Shown: positions 1 to 8,048, counted from the stretch's first letter. The stretch: 64,000 bases of DNA from Streptomyces atroolivaceus (GCF_000717025.1 NZ_JNXG01000011.1:186001-250000); one strand, 5' to 3'. A program made the numbers and translations. The notes: generated by a model from the letters alone, not told the origin.

Positions 1-205
1 GGACTTCTTCGCGCACCGGGCGTCCCGCGCCGGACAGCTTCTCCACCACCTCGACGGCCGCCCGGGGCGAGTCCGCCCAGATGATGCGCTCGGGCTCCTC
101 GAGCCCCGCACTCCGGTAGGCGAGCCGCACCCCGTCCTCGGCCGCACCCCGGTCGGCCCTGCCCGTGGCCGCCGCCACGGCCCGCCACGCGTTCACGTAC
201 TGCAT
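1..205 (-). CDS. N-terminal part of an unrecognised protein, possibly DUF6745-like (cut by window edge)
   Basis: The gene starts at an ATG at 205-203 and stays open to the left edge of the window, giving 68 codons. The peptide begins MQYVNAWRAV and contains YRSAGLEEPERIIWADSPRA. The order of a YR-AGL-EP stretch followed by I-W-DSP is reminiscent of the actinobacterial DUF6745 family, but too little is visible to be sure. The next gene upstream on the same strand (319-645) is a small protein that I recall often sitting beside DUF6745 proteins. No catalytic motif can be seen. Codon use is normal for the window, so coding is likely although the function is unknown. Confidence 0.6.
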   Translation of the reverse strand, partial: MQYVNAWRAVAAATGRADRGAAEDGVRLAYRSAGLEEPERIIWADSPRAAVEVVEKLSGAGRPVREEV

Positions 206-318
206 CGGTATTCCCCGTCCCCTGTTCCTGTTTCCCTGACCGCACATCACCGCACGTCACGGCACGTCCCGCACCACCGCGGTGCGCACAGCGTGCGTCC
301 CGCACCACCGCGCAAGGG

Positions 319-645
319 TCAGTCCGCGACGATCCGGACCGCGCCCGGCGCGTACTCGCGCTGACGCACGACGCGGAACCAGCCCTTCGGCAGCGCTATC
401 GCCGCGTGCTCCTCGTGGACCACGCGTCCGCCCTCGGGGAGCTGAAGCAGCATCGGCCCGAACGGCCCCGCCTCCCGGTGCAGCCGGCCCGGCCCCTGCA
501 CGGCGTGCGCGTGTCCGGTGACCTCCCCCAGCGCCAGGACCAGCCTTCCCCGCCCGTCGCGCGGTTCGCCCGGTGCGTCGAGGAAGTGCGCGGGCACCTC
601 CGACTCCCCCAGCGCCATGATCAGTACGTCGCCCTGCCGGTACAC
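319..645 (-). CDS. small conserved protein starting (M)YRQGDVLI, unknown function
   Basis: This 108-residue protein starts at GTG (645) behind a good site, GGGAGAGG. It opens with YRQGDVLI and has short beta-rich stretches such as LVLALGEVTGHAHAV, a glycine/proline turn region and a closing WFRVVRQREY segment. It has no signal peptide, membrane helix or recognisable catalytic residues. Short proteins with this opening occur in phages and in Streptomyces beside DUF6745-like genes, which fits the partial gene downstream. The 113-bp gap to that gene is consistent with one transcript. I cannot assign a function. It is divergent from the STM401x operon that begins at 907. Confidence 0.7.
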   Translation of the reverse strand: MYRQGDVLIMALGESEVPAHFLDAPGEPRDGRGRLVLALGEVTGHAHAVQGPGRLHREAGPFGPMLLQLPEGGRVVHEEHAAIALPKGWFRVVRQREYAPGAVRIVAD

Positions 646-906
646 AGGCCTCTCCCCTCCGGGCCGGCACCACCTGCGCCGGCCACAGGTGAAACGCTAC
701 GAGGGGGGTCTGACATCGACGGCCGGCCGAGCCCGTTCCGCACGCTCCGCCGGTGGGAGGCAGCGCGCCCTGCGTGCAGGAGGCAGAGTCCGCGCCCCGG
801 CCGCCCGAAGCGGGCCGGCAACCCCCGGCCCCGCTCGCGCCGTTGTCAGTGACGCTTGATAAACCTTGCGGACATCAGTCGTCCCCAGTATCAGGAGCTC
901 AGTGCC
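646..906. promoter_or_regulatory. divergent intergenic region upstream of the STM401x operon
   Basis: This 261-bp spacer separates the reverse-strand gene starting at 645 from the forward operon starting at 907, so it should hold both promoters. A TTGTCA hexamer (843-848) and an A/T-richer stretch (856-864) stand out in otherwise GC-rich DNA, but no hexamer pair has convincing spacing. The site CAGGAG at 892-897 is the ribosome-binding site that fixes the first operon start at ATG 907. Confidence 0.4.
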
Positions 907-1866
907 ATGTCCGACGCGGACCGCCTGCACGAGTTGCTCGGCCTCCCGGCCGTCGATTTCCGGCGCGAGACCGACGGGACGGCCCGTCCAGCGGCCGATG
1001 CCGCGGCCTGGCGCATCAGCGTCAACCCGTACGACCCCGACGACGGGGAAGGCACCTGGGCGGAGGAGTTCGACGCCTTCCTGGAAGCCGTCGATCCGTC
1101 GGGTGTCGAAGCCCTCATCATCGGGCAGTGGGGCGAGGCCTACGAGGAGACTTCAGCCTGTCCCATCGGCCTCGTCGTCGCCGCGGCCGACCGGCTGACC
1201 TCGCTCAGGGCGGTCTTCGTCGGGGACCTGGTGATGGAGGAGGCCGAGATCTCGTGGATCGAGCAGTCGGACGTCACCGTTCTGCTCACCGCGTTCCCGG
1301 AACTGACCCACCTCGGCGTGCGCGGCGGCACGGACCTGGAGTTCCCGCCCGTCAAGCACGAGTCCCTGCAGGGGATCGTCGTCGAGAGCGGCGGGCTCCC
1401 GGCTGCGGCGCTGCGCGGAATACTGGACAGCGAGCTGCCGGCGCTGGAGCGGCTGGAGCTCTGGCTCGGTGTCTCCGCCTACGGGGGCGATGCGGTGGTC
1501 CCGGATCTTGCGCCACTGCTCTCCGGTACCCGCTTCCCCCGACTGCGGCACCTGGGCCTGTGCAACAGCGAGTTGCAGAACGAGATCGCCGCCGCGATCG
1601 GTTCGGCGCCGGTCGTCGCACAGCTCCGGACGCTCGATCTGTCGAACGGCACGCTGGGCGACGAGGGCGCCGCCGCGCTGCTCGAGGGCCAGCCTCTCAC
1701 CCATCTCACCTCGCTCGATCTCCACCACCACTTCCTCACCGAGCCCATGGAACGCCGGATCTCGGAAGCCCTGGAGCCTCACGGGGTGTCCGTCGATCTG
1801 TCAGGGCGCTGCGAACCATGGGACGGCCTCGGCGCCGAAGGCCGCTACACCGCGGTCGCGGAGTGA
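907..1866 (+). CDS. STM4015-family leucine-rich-repeat protein, copy A
   Basis: This 319-residue protein matches the uncharacterised STM4015 family. The C-terminal half carries leucine-rich repeats of the ribonuclease-inhibitor style (LERLELWLG, LRHLGLCNSEL, LRTLDLSNGTLGDEGAAALL, LTSLDLHHH). The N-terminal half is an alpha/beta region with IIGQWGEAYEE. ATG 907 is chosen because AGGAG lies 9 bp upstream; an in-frame TTG at 856 lacks a site. It is followed after 7 bp by a paralogue of almost the same length. The extreme C-terminus, WDGLGAEGRYTAVAE, aligns without gaps with that of copy B. The family has no known activity. As the only non-enzyme in the operon it could be a substrate carrier, scaffold or recognition subunit; that role is inference. 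Confidence 0.85.
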   Translation: MSDADRLHELLGLPAVDFRRETDGTARPAADAAAWRISVNPYDPDDGEGTWAEEFDAFLEAVDPSGVEALIIGQWGEAYEETSACPIGLVVAAADRLTSLRAVFVGDLVMEEAEISWIEQSDVTVLLTAFPELTHLGVRGGTDLEFPPVKHESLQGIVVESGGLPAAALRGILDSELPALERLELWLGVSAYGGDAVVPDLAPLLSGTRFPRLRHLGLCNSELQNEIAAAIGSAPVVAQLRTLDLSNGTLGDEGAAALLEGQPLTHLTSLDLHHHFLTEPMERRISEALEPHGVSVDLSGRCEPWDGLGAEGRYTAVAE

Positions 1867-1873
1867 GGGCGCG

Positions 1874-2845
1874 ATGACCGACATCACACACCCCGACGTC
1901 TTTCACGGCCTGCCGGTCCTCACCCTTCCCCTGCCCGGCCCCTCGGGGACGGCAGGGGAACTGCCCGCCGCAGGCTCCGTGGCTTGGCGCCTGGACTGCC
2001 TCGCGGACGAGCTGCCGTTCGAAGAGGTCTGGCAGCACTTCCTCGCCGTGGTCGACACCACTCAGGTCCGCGCGCTGCTGATCGGACCCTGGTGGGAGGA
2101 GGACTACACACCCTTCGCACCGGTCGTCGCCACTGTCGTCTCCGACGCGCACCGTTTCCCTGGACTGCGCGCACTGTTCCTCGCCGATGTGGAGGGTGAG
2201 GAGTGTGAGCTGTCCTGGCTGGAGATGTGCGACATCACTCCCGTGGTGGAAGCACTTCCCCTTCTGGAGGAGCTGAGCGTGCGTGGCTGCGGTGACGCGG
2301 TGCCCGGGGATGAGAGTCTCCGGCTGCTTCCGTTCCGGCACGGCGCCCTGAAGACACTCCGCTTCGAGTCGGGCGGTCTGCCGGGACATGTCGTCCGTGC
2401 GGTCGGCGCGTCCGAACTGCCCGCTCTCGAGCACCTGGAGTTCTGGTTCGGCTCGGAGTGGTACGGCGGTGACACCACGGTCGCGGATCTGGCACCCGTG
2501 CTGTCCGGCGCCACCTTCCCGCGCCTGCGCCATCTCGGGCTCCAGAACAGCGAGATCCAGGACGAGATCGCCGCCGCTGTCGCCTCGGCCCCGGTGGTCG
2601 CCCGGCTGGAGTCGCTCTCCCTCGCGATGGGCACTCTCGGCGACGCGGGAGCGCAGGCTCTTCTCGACGGCCAGCCGCTCACCCACCTGTCCACGCTGGA
2701 TCTGCACCATCACTACCTCTCGGACCCGTTCGTGTCCCGCATCGAGGAACTGTGCACCCGGGCAGGCGTCCGGGTCGATCTCGAAGAGGCGCGCGACTGG
2801 GACCCCGAGGACGACGAGGCCCGCTATGTCGCCGTCAGCGAGTAG
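1874..2845 (+). CDS. STM4015-family leucine-rich-repeat protein, copy B
   Basis: This 323-residue paralogue of the preceding gene has the same layout. It has an N-terminal alpha/beta part (LLIGPWWEEDYTPF), then leucine-rich repeats (LEHLEFWFG, LRHLGLQNSEIQDEIAAAV, LESLSLAMGTLGDAGAQALL, LSTLDLHHHYLSD), then a short acidic tail ending in RYVAVSE. ATG 1874 lies 7 bp after the stop of copy A. Its 3' end overlaps the start of the ATP-grasp gene by 20 bp, which implies translational coupling. The tail WDPEDDEARYVAVSE keeps W, D, E, RY, AV and the final E of copy A while the intervening residues differ, which suggests selection on the tail. It is a tandem duplicate; Salmonella, as I recall, has a single gene. 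Confidence 0.85.
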   Translation: MTDITHPDVFHGLPVLTLPLPGPSGTAGELPAAGSVAWRLDCLADELPFEEVWQHFLAVVDTTQVRALLIGPWWEEDYTPFAPVVATVVSDAHRFPGLRALFLADVEGEECELSWLEMCDITPVVEALPLLEELSVRGCGDAVPGDESLRLLPFRHGALKTLRFESGGLPGHVVRAVGASELPALEHLEFWFGSEWYGGDTTVADLAPVLSGATFPRLRHLGLQNSEIQDEIAAAVASAPVVARLESLSLAMGTLGDAGAQALLDGQPLTHLSTLDLHHHYLSDPFVSRIEELCTRAGVRVDLEEARDWDPEDDEARYVAVSE

Positions 2846-4034
2846 CGGACCGCCGCGCCTCGCGGTCGTCGGCATCCCCGCCAACCGCAGGGTCGGCCTC
2901 TTCCAGGACGCCGTGCGCGCCGCGGGACTGCCCGCCGCGCGCACCGTCTCCTGGAGGGAAGTGCTGAGGGGAGAGGCGGTCTTCCTCCCCGGGGAGACCG
3001 TGCGCATCGACTCGCCCGGTGAGGACGACGAGGTGGACCGGCTGCTGCGCGGAGGTGACGACCCGTCCAGGGTCGAGGGTTCGGCCCGCTGGTACGCGCG
3101 CTTCACCTCGGCCGTGCGGGACGTGGCGCGGGCGGCCGCAGCGGCGGGTGCGGTGCTGCTGGACGACCCGCAGGACATCGCCGTGCTGTTCGACAAGCGG
3201 CTCTGCCACGGCGTCCTGGACTCTGCCGGGGTACCGGTGCCGGACTCCCCCACCTCGGGCCCCGACACGTACCCCGTGCGGGGATGGGGGGATGTCCGTC
3301 GGCTGATGTCGGACCACCGCATGCCGAGGGTGTTCGTGAAGCCCGCGCACGGCTCCTCCGCCTCGGGGGTGATGGCCCTGGAAACGGCCGGCCCGGGCAG
3401 GATACGGGCGGCCACCTCCGTCGAGCGGGACGAGCAAGGCAGGCTGTTCAACTCGCTGCGCGTACGGCACTGCACGACGGAGCGGGAGGTGGCGACGCTC
3501 GTCGACGCCCTGGCACCGGACGGGCTGCACATCGAGCGCTGGCTGCCCAAGGCGTCCCAGCGGGGGCGCGTCGCCGACCTCCGGGTCGTGGTGGTGGCCG
3601 GGCGGGCGACCCATGCCGTCGTACGGACCAGCCGGTCCCCGATGACCAATCTGCACCTGGGCGGCGCGCGCGGTGATCTGGACGAGGTGCGGGCCGCCGT
3701 CGAGGCGGCGGGCGGCAGTTGGAGTGCGGCACTGGCCGTGTGCGAGCGCGCGGCGAGCTGCTTCCCCGGCACGCTCTGCGTGGGTGTCGATCTTCTGCCC
3801 GCGACGGGCTGGCGGCGCTTCGCCGTCGGCGAGGTGAACGCCTTCGGGGACCTCCTGCCACGTCTGACCGGCTTGCCGGGCAGCGGTGCGGAGGCCTTGG
3901 ACACCTACGGCGCGCAGGTCGCAGCCGTACTGGCGGGCGCACCGCGCGGGGGCGGCCGATTCGGGCCCCGGCGCGCTGCCGGCCCGACGAGTGACGAGCG
4001 GACAAGGAACGACCATGTCATCGATGCCTCCTGA
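2826..4034 (+). CDS. STM4014-family ATP-grasp protein
   Basis: This 402-residue protein belongs to the uncharacterised STM4014 family and has the marks of an ATP-grasp ligase. There is an N-terminal Rossmann-like part (RLAVVGIPANRR), a lysine and glycine/serine-rich loop FVKPAHGSSASGVMAL for ATP binding, the strand pair DLRVVVVAGRATHAVVRTS, and a metal site GVDLLP followed by GEVNAFGDLLP, where acidic and Asn residues normally hold magnesium. ATP-grasp enzymes activate a carboxylate as an acyl-phosphate and join it to an amine or thiol. The substrate here is unknown. ATG 2826 overlaps the upstream gene by 20 bp, and the 3' end overlaps the hydrolase gene by 20 bp. Both overlaps point to coupled expression. 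Confidence 0.85.
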   Translation: MSPSASSGPPRLAVVGIPANRRVGLFQDAVRAAGLPAARTVSWREVLRGEAVFLPGETVRIDSPGEDDEVDRLLRGGDDPSRVEGSARWYARFTSAVRDVARAAAAAGAVLLDDPQDIAVLFDKRLCHGVLDSAGVPVPDSPTSGPDTYPVRGWGDVRRLMSDHRMPRVFVKPAHGSSASGVMALETAGPGRIRAATSVERDEQGRLFNSLRVRHCTTEREVATLVDALAPDGLHIERWLPKASQRGRVADLRVVVVAGRATHAVVRTSRSPMTNLHLGGARGDLDEVRAAVEAAGGSWSAALAVCERAASCFPGTLCVGVDLLPATGWRRFAVGEVNAFGDLLPRLTGLPGSGAEALDTYGAQVAAVLAGAPRGGGRFGPRRAAGPTSDERTRNDHVIDAS

Positions 4035-4884
4035 TCTCCCCTCACGGGACGGACACGCCCCGGAACCCGACATGAACGCGGTCGTGGGCAGCCACGACCT
4101 CCTGCTCGTCACCCTCGACACCCTTCGCTTCGACGTGGCAGAGGAGCTGGCCGCGGCCGGGCGCATCCCGAATCTCGTCCGGCATCTGCCCGGCGGCGTA
4201 TGGGAGAGGAGACACGCACCGGGGAGCTTCACGTACGCCTCCCACCAGGCGATCTTCGCCGGCTTCCTGCCGACTCCGGCCGCACCGGGCCCTCACCCGA
4301 GACTGTTCGCCGCACGCTTCGCGGGCAGTGAGTCGACGGCGAGCGGCACCTTCGTCCACGAGACGCCCGACCTCCTATCCGGCCTCGCCGCCGTGGGTTA
4401 TCGCACGGTGTGCGTCGGCGGCGTGGGTTTCTTCAACGGCCGGCCACCGCTCGGCTCGGTGCTGCCCGGCATGTTCCAGGAGAGCCACTGGGAGCCGGAG
4501 TTCGGTGTCGCCTCTCCGACGTCCTTCGAGGCACAGGTCTCGCGTGCGGAGCGGGTCGTGGCGGAACTTCCGCAGGAACAGCGGCTGTTCCTCTTCGTCA
4601 ACGTGTCGGCACTGCACCAGCCCAACTGGTTCCACCTGCCCGGCGCCACCGCCGACGCCGGTGATTCCAAGGCCACCCACGCCGCGGCCCTGGAGTACGT
4701 GGACCGGCACATCGGACGCCTCTTCGCGGCGGCGAGCAGCCGCCGCAGGTGTTTCGCCATCGTCTGCTCCGATCACGGCACGGCGTACGGCGACGACGGC
4801 TACACCGGCCACCGGATCGGTCACGAAGCCGTGTGGACCGTGCCCTATGCCCATTTCTTCCTCGAACCTGGGGCGACCCGATGA
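4015..4884 (+). CDS. STM4013-family alkaline-phosphatase-superfamily hydrolase
   Basis: This 289-residue protein has the sulfatase/alkaline-phosphatase fold. The first metal ligand is in LLLVTLDTLRFD (D35), the nucleophile position in SFTYASHQAIFAG is Thr73, and metal-binding residues lie in CSDHG (D253, H254) and the later GHRIGHEAVW (H266, H270). Because Thr replaces the Cys or Ser that sulfatases convert to formylglycine, a phosphate-ester or phosphotransfer reaction is more likely than sulfate removal. No signal peptide is seen, so it is cytoplasmic. ATG 4015 is preceded by AAGGAA. The stop overlaps the next start as ATGA. It fits the STM4013/SEN3800 hydrolase family, whose substrate is not known to me. 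Confidence 0.85.
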   Translation: MSSMPPDLPSRDGHAPEPDMNAVVGSHDLLLVTLDTLRFDVAEELAAAGRIPNLVRHLPGGVWERRHAPGSFTYASHQAIFAGFLPTPAAPGPHPRLFAARFAGSESTASGTFVHETPDLLSGLAAVGYRTVCVGGVGFFNGRPPLGSVLPGMFQESHWEPEFGVASPTSFEAQVSRAERVVAELPQEQRLFLFVNVSALHQPNWFHLPGATADAGDSKATHAAALEYVDRHIGRLFAAASSRRRCFAIVCSDHGTAYGDDGYTGHRIGHEAVWTVPYAHFFLEPGATR

Positions 4885-6239
4885 CCGGCACCACGCAGAG
4901 CACCCGCCCGTACCTCAGCTACGTCTACGCCTACCCGCACAAGACCGCCTACCGGCCGCTCGCCGGCCACCCGGCCGGACGTCCCCTGCTGAGCGATCTC
5001 TGGGCGGCGGAGCGCAAGGACGCGCTCTCGCTCTACCTCCACATACCCTTCTGCGAGGTCCGTTGCGGCTTCTGCAATCTCTTCACCCGCCTCGGGGCTC
5101 CCGACGAGCTGACGACGCGCTATCTCGACGCGCTCGACCGGCAGGCCACCGCCGTCCGTGACGCGCTCGGCGACGACGAGCCGGTGCGCTTCGCCGCCGC
5201 CGCGTTCGGTGGCGGCACCCCCACCTTCCTCACCGCCGGCGAGCTGGAACGCCTCTGCGACATCGCCGAGAAGCGTATGGGCGCCGACCTGGGAGCGATC
5301 CCTCTGTCCGTCGAGACCTCGCCGGCGACGGCAACGGCGGACCGGCTGGCCGTGCTGGCCGACCGGGGCGCCACCCGGATCAGCATCGGTGTGCAGAGCT
5401 TCGTCGACGCGGAGGCCAGGGCCGCGGTCCGCCCGCAGCGCCGCTCCGAGGTGGAGGCGGCACTCGGCCGGATCCGCGACGCCCGCGTCCCGGTCCTCAA
5501 CATCGACCTGATCTACGGAATCGAAGGGCAGACCGAGTCCTCCTGGCGGACCTCGCTGGACGCCGCCCTGGCCTGGCGCCCGGAGGAGCTGTATCTCTAC
5601 CCGCTGTACGTGCGCCCACTGACCGGTCTCGGCCGGCTGGGCACCGGCACGGAGACGGCGGACACCGCCTGGGACGAGCAGCGGCTGCGGCTGTACCGCG
5701 TGGGGCGCGACCATCTGCTGTCCCATGGGTACGAGCAGGTGTCCATGCGGATGTTCCGCCGCGCGGACGCCCCGCACGCGGGTCCCGACGACTACGCCTG
5801 CCAGACCGACGGCATGATCGGACTCGGCTGCGGGGCACGCTCCTACACCTCCTCCCTGCACTACTCCTTCGACTACGCGGTGGAGATGCGGGAGATCCGG
5901 GGCATCATCGACGGCTTCACCACGACCGCCGACTTCTCCCGCGCGGAGGTCGGGCGTTACGTCGACGACGGCGAGGCGCGCCGGCGCCACCTCCTCCAGT
6001 CGCTGCTCCAGGCCGAGGGCATGCGGCCCGTCGAGTACCGCGAGCGCTTCGGCACGGATCCGTACGAGGACTTCCCTGCCGAGCTGGCCCTCTTCACCGC
6101 GCGCGGCTGGCTGGACGGTACGGAGGGCCCGTCCTTGCTGCGGCTCTCCCCCGAAGGCCTGGCACACTCCGACGCCCTGGGCCCGGAGCTGTTCTCCCCG
6201 GCCGTGCGGGCCGCGATGGCCGCGTACGAGGCGAAGTGA
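4881..6239 (+). CDS. STM4012-family radical SAM protein (HemN/HemW-like)
   Basis: This 452-residue radical SAM enzyme has HIPFCEVRCGFC holding the 4Fe-4S cysteines C58, C62 and C65, then FGGGTPTFL for SAM binding and TRISIGVQSF, as in the HemN/HemW group. The extra FC after the cluster motif and the long C-terminal domain (residues about 290-452, starting near GYEQVSMRMF) also follow HemN-like proteins. Those include class C methyltransferases that hold two SAM molecules. It is not the housekeeping HemW: the N-terminal 50 residues and the gene context differ. It starts at the ATG of an ATGA overlap and ends in a GTGA overlap with the second radical SAM gene. The substrate is unknown and may be a protein of the same operon. 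Confidence 0.88.
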   Translation: MTGTTQSTRPYLSYVYAYPHKTAYRPLAGHPAGRPLLSDLWAAERKDALSLYLHIPFCEVRCGFCNLFTRLGAPDELTTRYLDALDRQATAVRDALGDDEPVRFAAAAFGGGTPTFLTAGELERLCDIAEKRMGADLGAIPLSVETSPATATADRLAVLADRGATRISIGVQSFVDAEARAAVRPQRRSEVEAALGRIRDARVPVLNIDLIYGIEGQTESSWRTSLDAALAWRPEELYLYPLYVRPLTGLGRLGTGTETADTAWDEQRLRLYRVGRDHLLSHGYEQVSMRMFRRADAPHAGPDDYACQTDGMIGLGCGARSYTSSLHYSFDYAVEMREIRGIIDGFTTTADFSRAEVGRYVDDGEARRRHLLQSLLQAEGMRPVEYRERFGTDPYEDFPAELALFTARGWLDGTEGPSLLRLSPEGLAHSDALGPELFSPAVRAAMAAYEAK

Positions 6240-7171
6240 GCCGACCGATGAGCATGGACCTGACGATCCTTTACCGGGGCCCGCTGGCCTCCTGCGACTA
6301 CGACTGCCCCTACTGCCCGTTCGCCAAGCGACGGGACAGCGGGGCGCAGCTCAGGTCCGACCGGGCGGCCCTGGAGCGGTTCACCGGGTGGGCAGCCGCG
6401 CAGACCGGCGACAGCTTGTCGGTGCTGTTCACCCCGTGGGGCGAGGGGCTGGTGCGGTCCTGGTACCGGAAGGCTCTCGTCGAGCTGTCACGGCTCGAGC
6501 ACATCGGCCGGGTCGCGATCCAGACGAATCTCAGCGGCCGTACGGCCTGGCTGGCCGAGGCGGAGCGCGACAAGGTCGCCCTGTGGTGCACGTACCACCC
6601 GGGCCAGACACCGTACGAGCGGTTCCTGGGCCGGTGCCGGGAGCTGACGGCGCTCGGGGTGCGCTACAGCGTGGGGGTCGTCGGTCTCGACGAGCACCTG
6701 GAGGAGGCCCGCCGCCTGCGCTCCGCGCTGCCGCCCGAGGTGTATCTCTGGGTCAACGCCGCCGAGGGCCACACCTACACCGACGAGCAGGCGGGCCGAT
6801 GGACGGCCCTCGACCCGCTGTTCCCCTACAGCAGGCACCCGCACCGCACGGCCGGGCTGCCCTGCCGGACCGGCGAGTCGGTCATCTCGGTGGACGGTGA
6901 CGGGACGGTGCGCCGCTGTCACTTCGTCCGTGCGGAGCTGGGCAATCTCTACGACGGGAGCTACCGGAACTCGCTCGGCCCGCGCGGCTGCCCGCTCGAT
7001 GTGTGCGACTGCCACATCGGCTACGTGCACCTGGAGACGCTGCCTCTGTACGACGTCTTCGCGGGCGGCGTGCTGGAGCGGATACCCGCCCGTCCGATGC
7101 GGCTACCCGCCCCGGACGGGCTCGCGCCCCCCACCTCTGCGAGGCCTCTGCTCCCCCTCGTCATCCGCTGA
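6236..7171 (+). CDS. STM4011-family radical SAM protein with SPASM-like C-terminus
   Basis: This 311-residue protein has the cluster motif CDYDCPYC (C20, C24, C27) very near the N-terminus. A second cysteine group in the last third (PCRTGE, RRCHFV, GCPLDVCDCHIGYVH) resembles the auxiliary-cluster-binding SPASM/Twitch ends of peptide-modifying radical SAM enzymes. GTG 6236 forms a GTGA overlap with the previous stop. ATG 6248 and ATG 6254 are alternatives, and 6254 would begin MDLTILYRGP. It is the last gene of the operon and is convergent with the SGNH hydrolase gene 18 bp away. Family STM4011 has no proven reaction. The second cluster would suit modification of a peptide or protein side chain, which is inference. 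Confidence 0.87.
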   Translation: MSRPMSMDLTILYRGPLASCDYDCPYCPFAKRRDSGAQLRSDRAALERFTGWAAAQTGDSLSVLFTPWGEGLVRSWYRKALVELSRLEHIGRVAIQTNLSGRTAWLAEAERDKVALWCTYHPGQTPYERFLGRCRELTALGVRYSVGVVGLDEHLEEARRLRSALPPEVYLWVNAAEGHTYTDEQAGRWTALDPLFPYSRHPHRTAGLPCRTGESVISVDGDGTVRRCHFVRAELGNLYDGSYRNSLGPRGCPLDVCDCHIGYVHLETLPLYDVFAGGVLERIPARPMRLPAPDGLAPPTSARPLLPLVIR

Positions 7172-7189
7172 CGACGCGCCGGCAGGCGG

Positions 7190-8017
7190 TCAGAGCGGCA
7201 GCAGGTCGGGGCGCTTGGCCGCGACGTGGTCCCCGGAGGACTCCCCCCGCAGCCGGCGGCCGATCCAGGGGACGAGGTACTCACGCGCCCACTGGATGTC
7301 GTCGCGCCGCACCTCGAGCGTCCCGCGCTGCGCCTGCGGGGGCCATACCTGGTCGGGGTCGGCAGGCACATCGAGACCGAGGACCTGGGCGGCGCGCAAC
7401 GCGACCCGGGTGTGACCCTCCGGCGAGAGGTGCAGCCGGTCGCTGTCCCAGGCCCGCCTGTCCTGCACGGACCGCAGGGACCACAGGTCCAGCACCGGGC
7501 AGTCGTAGCGGTCGGCGATGGACCGGACATGCGCGGTGTACATGGCGATCTTGCCCCGCAGGTGTCTGAGTACGGGCATCGTACGGGTGTCGAAGCCGGT
7601 GGTGACCATGACGGTGCCGACCGCCTGCGTCAGATCGGCGACGGCGCGTTCGAAGCGTTCCGCCACGGCGTCCGGGTCCGAACCGGGACGGAGGATGTCG
7701 TTGCCGCCCGCGCAGAAGCTCACCAGATCAGGTGCCAGCTCCTTGGCGCGGGGTACCTGTTCCTCGACTATCTGGTCGAGGAGACGTCCGCGCACGGCGA
7801 GATTGGCATACCGGAAGTTCCCCTGTGTGTCGTCCGGGGGGCCGACCACCGCGTCCGGGACGGGGAGCCGGTCCGCGAGGAGGACCGCCAACCGGTCCGC
7901 CCAGCCGATGAGCGTGCCGCCCGGGCCGGGGTCTCCGACCCCTTCGGTGAAGCTGTCGCCGATCGCCGTGTACGACCCGATGATGCCTCGTTGATTTTTT
8001 CTCGAATCGTCTGCCAC
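7190..8017 (-). CDS. SGNH/GDSL-type lipase or esterase
   Basis: This 275-residue protein shows the SGNH blocks in order: AIGDSFTEG near residue 18 (nucleophile Ser), NLAVRG, FCAGGNDIL (Gly and Asn of the oxyanion hole) and DRLHLSPEGH (catalytic Asp and His). There is no signal peptide, so it should act inside the cell on an acyl or acetyl ester. The start is GTG 8017. No Shine-Dalgarno site lies upstream, but a -10-like GATAAG ends 5 bp before it on the same strand, so the mRNA may be leaderless. Its promoter region carries the palindrome at 8049-8060. The true substrate cannot be told from sequence. Confidence 0.85.
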   Translation of the reverse strand: MADDSRKNQRGIIGSYTAIGDSFTEGVGDPGPGGTLIGWADRLAVLLADRLPVPDAVVGPPDDTQGNFRYANLAVRGRLLDQIVEEQVPRAKELAPDLVSFCAGGNDILRPGSDPDAVAERFERAVADLTQAVGTVMVTTGFDTRTMPVLRHLRGKIAMYTAHVRSIADRYDCPVLDLWSLRSVQDRRAWDSDRLHLSPEGHTRVALRAAQVLGLDVPADPDQVWPPQAQRGTLEVRRDDIQWAREYLVPWIGRRLRGESSGDHVAAKRPDLLPL

Positions 8018-8048
8018 AAGGGCTTATCCTGCACCTTCGAATGTGACC

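Noticed and set aside
1736..3904. 722-codon open frame on the reverse strand
   Set aside because: It is antisense to the STM4015-B and STM4014-like genes, which have clear families, ribosome sites and overlaps. The product is Ser/Arg/Pro-rich low-complexity sequence typical of GC-rich shadow frames.
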